From Serinicoccus kebangsaanensis (GTDB lineage Bacteria; Actinomycetota; Actinomycetes; Actinomycetales; Dermatophilaceae): a DNA stretch of 64,000 nt. How positions within the stretch are numbered: position 1 is the stretch's first letter; the number at the start of each line of letters is the position of its first letter. The notes beneath the pieces are model-generated. The model worked only from the letters and a program-made list of their open reading frames with translations. It made no database searches and was not told the DNA's origin. The position numbers and the translations under genes are program-made. Positions 33,588-41,745 of the stretch are shown piece by piece. Location of the stretch: the NCBI RefSeq assembly GCF_008919445.1, contig NZ_VSLG01000014.1, forward strand, positions 1 to 64,000, given 5' to 3'.

Positions 33588-34423
33588 CGACCCCGCTGCT
33601 GCAGGTGCGAGGGCTGGTGCGGGAGTTCGGGCACGGCCCCGGGCTCGTCCGCGCCGTGGACGACGTCTCCTTCGACGTGATGCCGGGCGAGGCGCTCGGG
33701 CTGGTGGGGGAGTCCGGGTCGGGGAAGTCGACGACGGCCCGGTGCGTGCTGCGGCTGATCGAACCGACCGCCGGCGAGGTCCGTCTCGACGGCCAGGACA
33801 TGCTCGCCCTGAAGGGCCCGGCCCTCCGGCGGCTCCGCTCCACCGCGCAGCTCGTCTTCCAGGACCCGTACTCCTCGCTCAACCCCAGGATGACGGTGGC
33901 CGACATCATCGCCGAGGGGATCCGCATCCACCGACCCCGCGAGTCGTCGTCGACGGTGCAGGACGAGGTGGTCGAGCTGCTCGAGCTGGTAGGGCTGCGC
34001 CCGGACCACCTGACCCGCAAACCGGCAGCCTTCTCCGGTGGTGAGCGGCAGCGGATCGGGATCGCCCGTGCGCTGGCGCTCAAGCCCAAGCTCTTGGTCT
34101 GCGACGAACCCGTCGCCTCCCTGGACGTCTCCATCCAGGCCCAGATCCTGAACCTCTTCGCCGAGCTCATGGACCGCCTCGACCTGACGCTGGTCTACAT
34201 CGCGCACGACCTGTCGACGGTGCGCCACCTCTGCGGCCGGATCGCCGTCATGCAGGACGGCACGATCCGTGAGATCGGCACGCGGGAGCAGATCTACGAG
34301 GACCCGCAGCACGAGTACACCCGGGCGCTGATGGCGGCCGTGCCCGAGCCGGACCCGCGCTCGGAGCGGGCCAAGCTGACCGCCCGCCGCTCCGCCCAGC
34401 CGACGGGGGCGAGCCGGCCATGA
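33584..34423 (+). CDS. ABC transporter ATPase, DppF/OppF type
   Basis: A 279-residue ATPase with Walker [11 protein letters not shown]-loop FQDPYSSLNPRM, signature FSGGERQR, Walker B LLVCDEPVASLD and H-loop IAHDL. The protein is shorter than DppF: the Cys-rich oligo_HPY extension is missing and the C-terminus is a short basic tail. Both Walker motifs are intact, so it should still hydrolyse ATP as half of a DppD-DppF heterodimer. Confidence 0.9.
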   Translation: MTTPLLQVRGLVREFGHGPGLVRAVDDVSFDVMPGEALGLVGESGSGKSTTARCVLRLIEPTAGEVRLDGQDMLALKGPALRRLRSTAQLVFQDPYSSLNPRMTVADIIAEGIRIHRPRESSSTVQDEVVELLELVGLRPDHLTRKPAAFSGGERQRIGIARALALKPKLLVCDEPVASLDVSIQAQILNLFAELMDRLDLTLVYIAHDLSTVRHLCGRIAVMQDGTIREIGTREQIYEDPQHEYTRALMAAVPEPDPRSERAKLTARRSAQPTGASRP

Positions 34424-35241
34424 CGACGGACCAGGTGCAGGAGAGCGTGGTCGTCAGCCGGGACGTGGACCGGGTCGGCACCATCACGCTCAACCGGCCC
34501 GACGTGCTGAACGCCCTCGACTCGGCCGCTCACCGGGCTCTCGCGCAGGCGGTGCGCGAGCTGGAGGCCGACGACGACGTCGGCGCGATCGTGGTGCGGG
34601 GTGCGGGACGGGCCTTCTGCTCCGGCTCCGACCTGCGCGAGATCGGCGAGCTCAGCGGACGTGCCGAGCAGGACTACGTGGAGCTGGACTTCTCGACCAA
34701 GAACCTGGTGGCGGGGTGCAGGGTGCCGGTGGTCGCCGCCCTCCACGGCTGGTGCGTCGGTGGGGGGCTGGAGCTGGCCCTGGCGTGCACGATCCGGATC
34801 GCCGCGCAGGGCGCGAGCTTCGCCCTCCCGGAGGTGAGCCTGGGCAGCCTGCCCGGCTCCGGGGGACTGCAGCGACTCGCCCCGGTGGTGGGGCTGGGGG
34901 TGGCGACGGACTGGATCCTCACCGGTCGGACGGTGGACGCGTCCGAGGCACTCGCCCGCGGCCTGGTGACCCGGGTCGTCGAGGACGAGGAGCTGGACCG
35001 CGCGGCACACACGCTGGCCGCCGACCTGGCGACGCGGAACCCGCTGGCGCTCCGGCTGGCCATGGTCGCGCTGCGACCCGAGCCGCCCTCGGAGCGCGGA
35101 CTGGTCGCCGCCTTCCAGGCGCTCGCCGGGGATGCCACCCACCAGGACCCGCGCTACGCCAGTGCGACGCGACGGTTCCGGGGGGACCAAGAACCCGTGG
35201 ACGGCAGCAGAGCCGCACCACCGGACGGACGTCAACGATGA
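34420..35241 (+). CDS. enoyl-CoA hydratase/isomerase family protein
   Basis: A 273-residue crotonase. Oxyanion segments are GRAFCSGSDLREIGE and WCVGGGLELALAC. Both catalytic Glu positions are occupied (GGGLELAL and LPEVSLG), so hydratase activity is plausible. The C-terminal tail after residue 255 is disordered-looking. The ATG overlaps the DppF-like stop. It gives the operon a second, structurally unrelated enoyl-CoA hydratase beside the MaoC proteins. Confidence 0.85.
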   Translation: MTTDQVQESVVVSRDVDRVGTITLNRPDVLNALDSAAHRALAQAVRELEADDDVGAIVVRGAGRAFCSGSDLREIGELSGRAEQDYVELDFSTKNLVAGCRVPVVAALHGWCVGGGLELALACTIRIAAQGASFALPEVSLGSLPGSGGLQRLAPVVGLGVATDWILTGRTVDASEALARGLVTRVVEDEELDRAAHTLAADLATRNPLALRLAMVALRPEPPSERGLVAAFQALAGDATHQDPRYASATRRFRGDQEPVDGSRAAPPDGRQR

Positions 35242-35266
35242 CGCCCGCAACCGAGAGGAGAAGCAA

Positions 35267-36856
35267 GTGACACCACTGACGACGAGGCGGCGGGCGCACC
35301 TGCCGTCCGGACGATCCGCCGTGGTGGCGGGCCTGGCCGCATCCGCCCTGGTGCTCGGCGCCTGCAGCGGAGGCGACGCCGACGAGCCGGCGGGCGAAGC
35401 CGGAGGTGCGGAGGTGACCATCGCGCTCCCGGAGGAGCCACGCACGCTGGCGAGCTGGAACGCCTACTCCAACGATGGACACCCGGTCCTGCGCAACGTG
35501 ACCGAGGCGCTCCTGAACCGTGATCCGGACTCCAACGAGCTGGTTCCCGAGCTGGCCCTGGAGTGGGAGCAGATCGACGACACCAACTGGCAGTTCACGC
35601 TCCGCGAGGGAGTGACCTTCCACGACGGGACCCCCTTCAACGCCGAGGCGGCCGCCACCTCGCTGAACTTCGTGCTGGACCCCGAGAACGCCTTCCCGAT
35701 GAGGACGTTCCTGGGGCCGGACGTGACCGCCAGCGCCGTGGACGAGTACACGCTGAACGTGGAGACCGCGAGTCCCGACCCGATCCTGCCCACGCGGTTG
35801 TACTTCGTCACCATCCCCTCGCCCGAGCAGGTGGACGACAGCGACGCCTACGAGACGAACCCGATCGGCACCGGGCCGTACGCCTTCGAGTCCTGGAACC
35901 GCGGCCAGAACATCGTGCTGACCGCCAACGAGGAGTGGTGGGGCGCGGACTCCGACGACGCGATGGGTGAGCAGGACATCGCTCAGGCCACCTACGTGTT
36001 CCGTCCGGAGACCGAGGTGCGGGCCGGGATGCTGTCCAGCAACGAGGCCGACCTGGCCCCGCGGATCACGTCGGAGCAGTGCGACGCTGCTCCGGTCTGC
36101 GAGTCCACGCCGACGGTGGAGACGGTGGTCCTGCGACTGGACACGCCGAACCCGGTGCTGGCCGACCAGCGGGTCCGTGAGGCGATCGCCCTGGCGATCG
36201 ACAAGGACCAGATCATGAACGACATCCTCGGCGGCGGTGAGACCGTCGGCCAGATCGTCGGGCCAGGTGCCGTCGGCTACGCCGACCTCGAGCCCTACCC
36301 CTACGACCCCGACCGCGCGGCCGAGCTCGTCGCCGAGGCCGAGGCCGACGGGGTGGACGTGACCGCACCGATCACCGTGATCGCCCGTGAGGGCTTCATC
36401 CTCCGGGCCAGCGAGGCGGTCCAGGTCATCTCCGCCGAGCTGCAGGAGATCGGGCTGACCGGGGCCACCAGCGAGACGCAGGAGACCGCGGCCTTCGAGG
36501 AGCAGTGGACGATCGGCTACGACAACATCCCCGAGGACCGGGCCTGGGCCGGGCTCCAGCAGCACGGCCAGGAGCTGATGGACTACGCCGGCTCCATCGG
36601 TGGCTACTACAGCTGCGACGGGCAGACGTCCGCCTACTGCGACCCCACGCTGGAGGACATGTATGCCGAGGCGGTCACGACGAGCGACGACGAGCGCCAA
36701 GAGGCCCTCGCCGCCATCGCCGAGTACGTCTACGAGGAGGTCCCGGTGGTGCCGATCGGCCAGCCGAACTTCAACTTCGGCATGACCGAGCGCGTGGACT
36801 GGACCCCGAGGATGGACGGTTTCATCCTGCTCAAGGAGATGACCGTCACCGAGTGA
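35267..36856 (+). CDS. ABC transporter substrate-binding lipoprotein (SBP_bac_5)
   Basis: A 529-residue extracytoplasmic binding protein of the peptide/opine family (DppA/OppA). A signal peptide ends in the lipobox LGAC with lipid-anchored Cys33. The family core begins ITIAL-like EVTIALPEEPRTL, with LREGVTFHDGTPFNAE and NPIGTGPYAFESW. GTG 35267 has GAGAGGAGAAG upstream. A strong hairpin follows the stop, probably raising its expression relative to downstream genes. The ligand is unknown. Confidence 0.9.
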   Translation: MTPLTTRRRAHLPSGRSAVVAGLAASALVLGACSGGDADEPAGEAGGAEVTIALPEEPRTLASWNAYSNDGHPVLRNVTEALLNRDPDSNELVPELALEWEQIDDTNWQFTLREGVTFHDGTPFNAEAAATSLNFVLDPENAFPMRTFLGPDVTASAVDEYTLNVETASPDPILPTRLYFVTIPSPEQVDDSDAYETNPIGTGPYAFESWNRGQNIVLTANEEWWGADSDDAMGEQDIAQATYVFRPETEVRAGMLSSNEADLAPRITSEQCDAAPVCESTPTVETVVLRLDTPNPVLADQRVREAIALAIDKDQIMNDILGGGETVGQIVGPGAVGYADLEPYPYDPDRAAELVAEAEADGVDVTAPITVIAREGFILRASEAVQVISAELQEIGLTGATSETQETAAFEEQWTIGYDNIPEDRAWAGLQQHGQELMDYAGSIGGYYSCDGQTSAYCDPTLEDMYAEAVTTSDDERQEALAAIAEYVYEEVPVVPIGQPNFNFGMTERVDWTPRMDGFILLKEMTVTE

Positions 36857-36862
36857 GACCCG

Positions 36863-36894
36863 CGGCCGGGCCGCCCACGACGGCGGCCCGGCCG
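36863..36894 (+). terminator. strong hairpin after the substrate-binding protein gene
   Basis: CGGCCGGGCCGCC at 36863-36875 and its exact complement at 36882-36894 flank a 6-base loop. There is no T-tract. Inside an operon it probably acts as an attenuator or 3' stabiliser, leaving more message for the binding protein than for distal genes. Confidence 0.6.
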
Positions 36895-36932
36895 TGCCGG
36901 ACCCCTTCCACCACCAGACCAGGAGCGACGAC

Positions 36933-37730
36933 GTGTACAGCAACCCCTTCTTCACCCACTGGGCCCAGGACGCGCAGATGACCGGTGCCTGGTGCACCCT
37001 TCCCGACACCGTGGCGGCGGAGGTGCTGGGTCGGCAGGGCTTCGACTACGTCTGCGTCGACCAGCAGCACGGGCTGATCGACGACTCCACCATGGTGCCC
37101 ATGCTGCAGGCGATCGACGCCTCCGGCGCCGCACCGCTCGTCCGGGTCCGGTGGAACGAGCCGCCCGCGATCATGTCGGCGCTCGACGCCGGGGCGGCCG
37201 GCGTGGTGGTGCCGATGATCGAGACGACGGAGGACGCCGCCCGCGCCGTGTCGGCGTGCCGCTTCCCGCCCCAGGGGCAGCGTTCCTACGGTCCGATCCG
37301 GGCGCGCGAGGTGATGGGGAGCGGTGAGACCGAGGAGGTCCAGCAGGTGGCCTGCATCGTGATGATCGAGACGGCGGCGGCGCTGGAGAACCTCGACGCC
37401 ATCCTGGACACCCCCGGCCTGGACGGCGTGTACATCGGGCCCAACGACCTCACCCTGGCGCTCGGTGGCCGACCGAACACGACGACCTCCGAGTTCGTCA
37501 CGGCCGTGGACCGGATCCAGCAGGCCTGCCGGCAGCGCGGTCTGGCGGTCGGGATGCACACGGGGTCGGGCACGGATGCCCAGCACTACCTCGCGCTCGG
37601 GTACGACTTCGTCACCGTCGTCTCGGACGCCGGACTGCTGGCCCGGGCCGCCGCGGCGGAGCTCGAGCTGGCGCGGCAGCCCGCCTCGGACGAGCACGGC
37701 TCCCCGGCGGCGCCCAGCCAGACCTACTGA
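36933..37730 (+). CDS. HpcH/HpaI-family class II aldolase
   Basis: A 265-residue TIM-barrel aldolase of the HpaI/GarL type, which cleaves 4-hydroxy-2-oxo acids to pyruvate and an aldehyde using a divalent metal. Motifs: FDYVCVDQQHG, PLVRVRWNEP, GVVVPMIETTEDA (metal Glu), GVYIGPNDLTLAL. GTG 36933 is preferred because AGGAG is seven bases upstream and the next upstream start overlaps the hairpin. It is not the CitE-like branch that cleaves citramalyl-CoA. The acceptor aldehyde may go to the ALDH or GarR-like enzyme. Confidence 0.8.
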   Translation: MYSNPFFTHWAQDAQMTGAWCTLPDTVAAEVLGRQGFDYVCVDQQHGLIDDSTMVPMLQAIDASGAAPLVRVRWNEPPAIMSALDAGAAGVVVPMIETTEDAARAVSACRFPPQGQRSYGPIRAREVMGSGETEEVQQVACIVMIETAAALENLDAILDTPGLDGVYIGPNDLTLALGGRPNTTTSEFVTAVDRIQQACRQRGLAVGMHTGSGTDAQHYLALGYDFVTVVSDAGLLARAAAAELELARQPASDEHGSPAAPSQTY

Positions 37731-37757
37731 ACACCAGCCCCTGCACAGGAGAACGAC

Positions 37758-38819
37758 GTGGTTCTGCGATATGTCGGCAAGCGACTGCTGCACGCGGTGC
37801 TGGTCCTGGCCTCGGTCCTGGTGGCGGTGTGGTTCGTCGTCAACGCGATCGGTGACCCGGCCCGGCTGATCCTGCCTCCCTCGGCGTCCCAGCAGCTCTA
37901 CCTGGACACCCGGGAGAGCATGGGTCTGAACGACCCGATCCTGGTGCAGTTCTGGCGCTCCCTCTCCGGCTGGCTGACCGGCGACTTCGGGGTCTCGGTC
38001 TGGCAGAACGTCCCCGCCCTCCCGCTCGTGCTCGAGCGGCTGCCGGCCACCCTGCTGCTCACCGCGGTCACCCTCGGCGTGGCGGTGCCGCTGGCCCTCG
38101 CACTGGGGGTCGTCTCGGCCCTGCGCCCGGAGGGTCCGCTGGACCGGACGCTGACCACCATCTCGCTGGCCGGGGTCTCGATCGCCGACTTCTGGCTCGG
38201 GCTGATGCTCATCCTGGTGGTCGGCGTGCAGTTCCAGCTCCTGCCGACCTCGGGCTACGGCGGGCTGGAGTATGCGGTGCTCCCGGCCGCAGCACTCGCG
38301 CTGCGACCCCTGGGCAGACTGGCCCAGGTGAGTCGCTCGGCGATGGTCGAGGAGATGCAGAAGCCCTACATCACCACCCTGCGGGCCCAGGGGATGCCGG
38401 AGCACACGATCGTCCGCAAGCACGCCCTGAAGAACAGCCTCATCCCGATCATCACGGTCGGAGGCGACGAGATCGCCACCTTCCTCAACGGGGCCGTGGT
38501 GATCGAGACGATCTTCGCCTGGCCCGGGGTCGGGGGGCTGTTCATCCAGGCGATCGAGCGCCGTGACCTTCCCCTGGTCACCGCGTGCGTGTTCGTCATC
38601 GCCTCGATGATCATCGTCGTCAACCTGCTGATCGACCTGACCTACCTGTGGATCGACCCGCGCACCGCCCTCACCGAGACACGGCGTCGACGGGCCCCCT
38701 GGTCCAGGTCCTCCCGCAAGGACCGGTCGGCGTCCACGACCAGTCAGCCAGGCCCGGAGTCCTCCGGGTCGACCCCGATGGCGGCAGCCGGCCGCGACAG
38801 CACAGGAGGTGCCCGATGA
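37758..38819 (+). CDS. ABC transporter permease, DppB/OppB type
   Basis: A 353-residue permease with the DppB N-terminal helix YVGKRLLHAVLVLASVLVAV, GLNDPILVQFWR, the EAA loop TLRAQGMPEHTIVRKHALKN and six membrane helices. After the final helix (about residue 300) it has a roughly 50-residue hydrophilic Ser/Arg-rich tail not usual for the family. GTG 37758 has AGGAGA upstream. Partner of the DppC-type permease at 28951. Confidence 0.9.
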   Translation: MVLRYVGKRLLHAVLVLASVLVAVWFVVNAIGDPARLILPPSASQQLYLDTRESMGLNDPILVQFWRSLSGWLTGDFGVSVWQNVPALPLVLERLPATLLLTAVTLGVAVPLALALGVVSALRPEGPLDRTLTTISLAGVSIADFWLGLMLILVVGVQFQLLPTSGYGGLEYAVLPAAALALRPLGRLAQVSRSAMVEEMQKPYITTLRAQGMPEHTIVRKHALKNSLIPIITVGGDEIATFLNGAVVIETIFAWPGVGGLFIQAIERRDLPLVTACVFVIASMIIVVNLLIDLTYLWIDPRTALTETRRRRAPWSRSSRKDRSASTTSQPGPESSGSTPMAAAGRDSTGGAR

Positions 38820-40042
38820 CCGGGCCGTTGCACGGAACCAGGATCCTCGACTTCACCGAGCGGATGCAGGGTCCCTACGCGACCCAGATGCTGGCGGACA
38901 TGGGTGCCGACGTGATCAAGGTGGAGCGCCGCACGTCCTTGACGCCGGACGGTCGCCCGGACGACCGCTACGGCGAGAGGTCGAGCTACGGCTCGAACGC
39001 GGAGGACTCGAAGATCTACTCCTCCGGGTTCCTCGCCAACAACCGCAACAAGCGCAGCATCACGGTCGACCTGAAGAACCCGGCCGGCGTCCGGATGATC
39101 GAGCGCATGCTGCCCTCGGTCGACGTCGTCTACGAGAACTTCCGGCCGGGCGTGATGGACCGGCTCGGTCTGGGCTACGAACGGTGCGCGGAGCTGCGTC
39201 CGGACCTCGTCTACGCCTCGGCCACCGGGTACGGCGACGACGGCCCCTACGCGCGCAAGCCGGGCCAAGACGTCCTGGTGGAGGCGCTCACGGGGTGGGG
39301 CAGGGTCAACGGTGACGCCGAGGGACGGCCCGTGCCGGTGGGCACCGCCATCGCCGACACGCTGGGGGCGATGAACGGGGCGTATGCCGTCGTGTGCGCG
39401 CTGGTGCACCGGGCGGCGACCGGCGAGGGTCAGAAGGTCGGGGTCAACCTCTTCGACAGCGCGATCGCCGGGCTGGCCGAGTGGGGCTTCCACGCGCTCA
39501 ACACCCCGCACGGGGAGCCGCAGCGGCGGCCGGCCAGCCACGCCAGCCCGTGGACCCCGCCCCCCTACGGCTTCTACCGCACGGCCGACGGGCACATCGC
39601 CCTGTCCAGCGGTCGGCAGATCGGGACGTTGTGCCGGATCATCGGCATCGAGGACCTGTCCGAGGACGAGCGCTTCGGCAGCTACTGGCCCCGGTTCGAG
39701 AGCCGGGAGGACTTCACCCGGCGCATCGAGGACGCGCTCACGGCGCGGACCACCGCCGAGTGGGTCGAGCTGATGGAGGCCGAGGACATGTTCGTGGCGC
39801 CGGTGAACACGATGGCCCAGGCGTTCACGGACCCGCAGACGCAGCACAACAACATGGTCGTCCAGCTCCAGACTCCCGTCGGGGAGCTGGGCTTCCTGGG
39901 CACGCCCTACCACCTGTCCCGGACCCCTGCCTCGGTGCGGACGCCGCCGCCGTTGCACGGGCAGCATACTGAGGAGGTGCTGAGCGAGTTCGCGTTCACG
40001 CCGGAGGAGATCTCGGCCCTCCGGGCGGACGAGGCGATCTAG
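38816..40042 (+). CDS. CaiB/BaiF-family CoA-transferase (second copy)
   Basis: A 408-residue class III CoA-transferase paralogous to 31360-32556: same opening ILDFTERMQGPYATQML, same LANNRNKR block and predicted catalytic Asp152 in KPGQDVLVEAL. The segment after residue 52 is longer and differs, as do the C-terminal substrate loops. Two copies may form a heteromer or activate two acids. The ATG overlaps the DppB stop and AGGAGG precedes it. Confidence 0.9.
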   Translation: MTGPLHGTRILDFTERMQGPYATQMLADMGADVIKVERRTSLTPDGRPDDRYGERSSYGSNAEDSKIYSSGFLANNRNKRSITVDLKNPAGVRMIERMLPSVDVVYENFRPGVMDRLGLGYERCAELRPDLVYASATGYGDDGPYARKPGQDVLVEALTGWGRVNGDAEGRPVPVGTAIADTLGAMNGAYAVVCALVHRAATGEGQKVGVNLFDSAIAGLAEWGFHALNTPHGEPQRRPASHASPWTPPPYGFYRTADGHIALSSGRQIGTLCRIIGIEDLSEDERFGSYWPRFESREDFTRRIEDALTARTTAEWVELMEAEDMFVAPVNTMAQAFTDPQTQHNNMVVQLQTPVGELGFLGTPYHLSRTPASVRTPPPLHGQHTEEVLSEFAFTPEEISALRADEAI

Positions 40043-40054
40043 ACAGGAGGCAAG

Positions 40055-40939
40055 ATGCGGACGGTGTCCTTCGTCGGGCTGGGGGTGATGGGGCGCCCCA
40101 TGGCCGTCAACCTCGTGCGCAGCGGCTTCGACGTGCGCGCCTTCACCCGCACCGCCGAGTCACGGGATCGTGCCCGGCAGGACGGGGTGCCGGTCGTCGA
40201 CGCCCTGACCGAGCTGCACCCCGACCCCGACGTGGTGGTGACGATGCTCCCCGACGGTCCGGACGTCCGCGCCGTCCTGCTCGCGGACGACCTGCCGCTG
40301 GGGACCTCCAGCCTGGTCGTCGACATGTCGACGATCGATCCGGCCGTGAGCCGCGAGGTCGCCGCGGAGCTGGGCGCCCGTGGCCACCGGGTCCTGGACG
40401 CGCCGGTCAGCGGTGGTGAGCAGGGCGCGATCGACGCCGTGCTGTCGATCATGGTCGGTGGCCGCGAGGAGGACCACGAGGAGGCGCTGCCCGTGCTCGA
40501 GGCCCTCGGCAGCACCGTCGTGCGGGTGGGGGAGACGGGGTCCGGGCAGGTCGTCAAGGCGGCCAACCAGCTGATCGTCGCCGGCAACCTGCAGCTGATC
40601 GCCGAGGCCCTGGTGTTCCTGGAGGCGCACGGTGTGGAGCTGGGCGCCGCGGTCGACGTCCTGGGCGGCGGCCTCGCCGGCAGCACCGCGCTCCACCGGA
40701 AGAGGGACGCCTTCCTGCAGCAGGACTACACGCCGGGCTTCCGGGCGGCGCTGCACGACAAGGATCTGCGGATCGCGCACGCCGCAGCGGGCGAGGCCGG
40801 CGTGGTGCTCCCGGTCGGAGGCGTCGTCCAGCAGCTGATGCGATCGCTTGTGACCACCGGTGACGGCGGGTTGGACCACTCTGCGCTGCACCAGGTGGTG
40901 CGGCGGTTGTCCGGCCGGGAGCCGCCCCGCGACCGGTGA
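40055..40939 (+). CDS. beta-hydroxyacid dehydrogenase (GarR/HIBADH family)
   Basis: A 294-residue NAD-dependent dehydrogenase of the tartronate-semialdehyde reductase/3-hydroxyisobutyrate dehydrogenase family. The Rossmann motif is FVGLGVMGRPMA (7-17), the substrate segment DAPVSGGEQGA (115-125) and the catalytic Lys168 with Asn171 (VVKAANQ). AGGAGG precedes ATG 40055. Tartronate semialdehyde reduction would fit downstream of an HpaI-type aldolase. It is the last gene of the operon. Confidence 0.85.
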   Translation: MRTVSFVGLGVMGRPMAVNLVRSGFDVRAFTRTAESRDRARQDGVPVVDALTELHPDPDVVVTMLPDGPDVRAVLLADDLPLGTSSLVVDMSTIDPAVSREVAAELGARGHRVLDAPVSGGEQGAIDAVLSIMVGGREEDHEEALPVLEALGSTVVRVGETGSGQVVKAANQLIVAGNLQLIAEALVFLEAHGVELGAAVDVLGGGLAGSTALHRKRDAFLQQDYTPGFRAALHDKDLRIAHAAAGEAGVVLPVGGVVQQLMRSLVTTGDGGLDHSALHQVVRRLSGREPPRDR

Positions 40940-40960
40940 GGGTGGACCCCGACGCCGAGC

Positions 40961-41734
40961 TCAGCGAGGAGGCATCCGCAGCGCGCCGTCCAGGCGGATG
41001 ACCTCACCGTTGAGCATCGGGTTCTCGACGATGTGGGCGACGAGAGCGGCATACTCCTCGGGCCTGCCGAGACGGGAGGGATGCGGGACCATCGCCTCCA
41101 GCGCGTCCTTCACCTCCTCGCCGAGGCCGGCCATCATCGGCGTCTCGAAGACGCCCGGGGCGATGGTCATCACCCGGATCCCCTTGTCGGCCAGGTCGCG
41201 CGCGGCGGGGAGGGTCAGCCCGGCGACCCCGGCCTTGGAGCTGGCGTAGGCCGCCTGCCCGATCTGTCCCTCGAAGGCGGCGACGCTCGCGGTCATGACG
41301 ATCACCCCGCGGTCGCCGTGCTCGGCGACGTCCGGCGCGTTGTCCGCCATCGCCTCGGCGGCGAGGCGCAGCACGTTGAAGGTCCCGACCAGGTTGATCT
41401 CGACCACGGTCCGGTATGCCTCGAGCTCGTGCACCCCGCGGCGGGACAGGACCCGGCCCGGGGTGGCGACGCCGGCGCAGTTGACGACGACGCGCAGCTC
41501 GCCGAGGTCGGTCGCCTTCCGGACCGCTGCGGCGACCTGCTCCTCGTCGCGGACGTCGGCGGGGGCGAAGGCGACCCGCTCGCCGAGGTCGGTCGCCAGC
41601 TCCTCGCCGCGACCCCCGGGCAGGTCGACGAGGACGACCCGCGCGCCGGCCTCCAGGAGTCGGCGCGCACTCTGCTCACCCAGGCCGCTCGCGGCGCCGG
41701 TGACGAGGGCGACCGTGCTGTCGGTGATCTGCAT
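40961..41734 (-). CDS. 3-hydroxyacyl-CoA dehydrogenase-type SDR
   Basis: A 257-residue SDR of the HSD17B10/FadB2-like group: TGAASGLGEQSARRLLEAG at the start, DLPGGRG after strand 2 (NAD preference), NCAGVATPG, catalytic AAYASSKAG and the C-terminal LNGEVIRLDGALRMPPR. It precedes no gene of the island and lies downstream of the acyl-CoA dehydrogenase on the same strand, 11 bp away, so the two probably form a beta-oxidation pair. It converges with the catabolic operon. Confidence 0.85.
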   Translation of the reverse strand: MQITDSTVALVTGAASGLGEQSARRLLEAGARVVLVDLPGGRGEELATDLGERVAFAPADVRDEEQVAAAVRKATDLGELRVVVNCAGVATPGRVLSRRGVHELEAYRTVVEINLVGTFNVLRLAAEAMADNAPDVAEHGDRGVIVMTASVAAFEGQIGQAAYASSKAGVAGLTLPAARDLADKGIRVMTIAPGVFETPMMAGLGEEVKDALEAMVPHPSRLGRPEEYAALVAHIVENPMLNGEVIRLDGALRMPPR

Positions 41735-41745
41735 GTCGATGCCTT

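Noticed and set aside
25309..38819. Complete itaconate degradation pathway (CoA-transferase, itaconyl-CoA hydratase, citramalyl-CoA lyase)
   Set aside because: CaiB and MaoC genes fit, but the aldolase at 36933 belongs to the pyruvate-type HpaI/GarL branch rather than the CitE-like lyase, and the tartrate-type enzymes are not explained.
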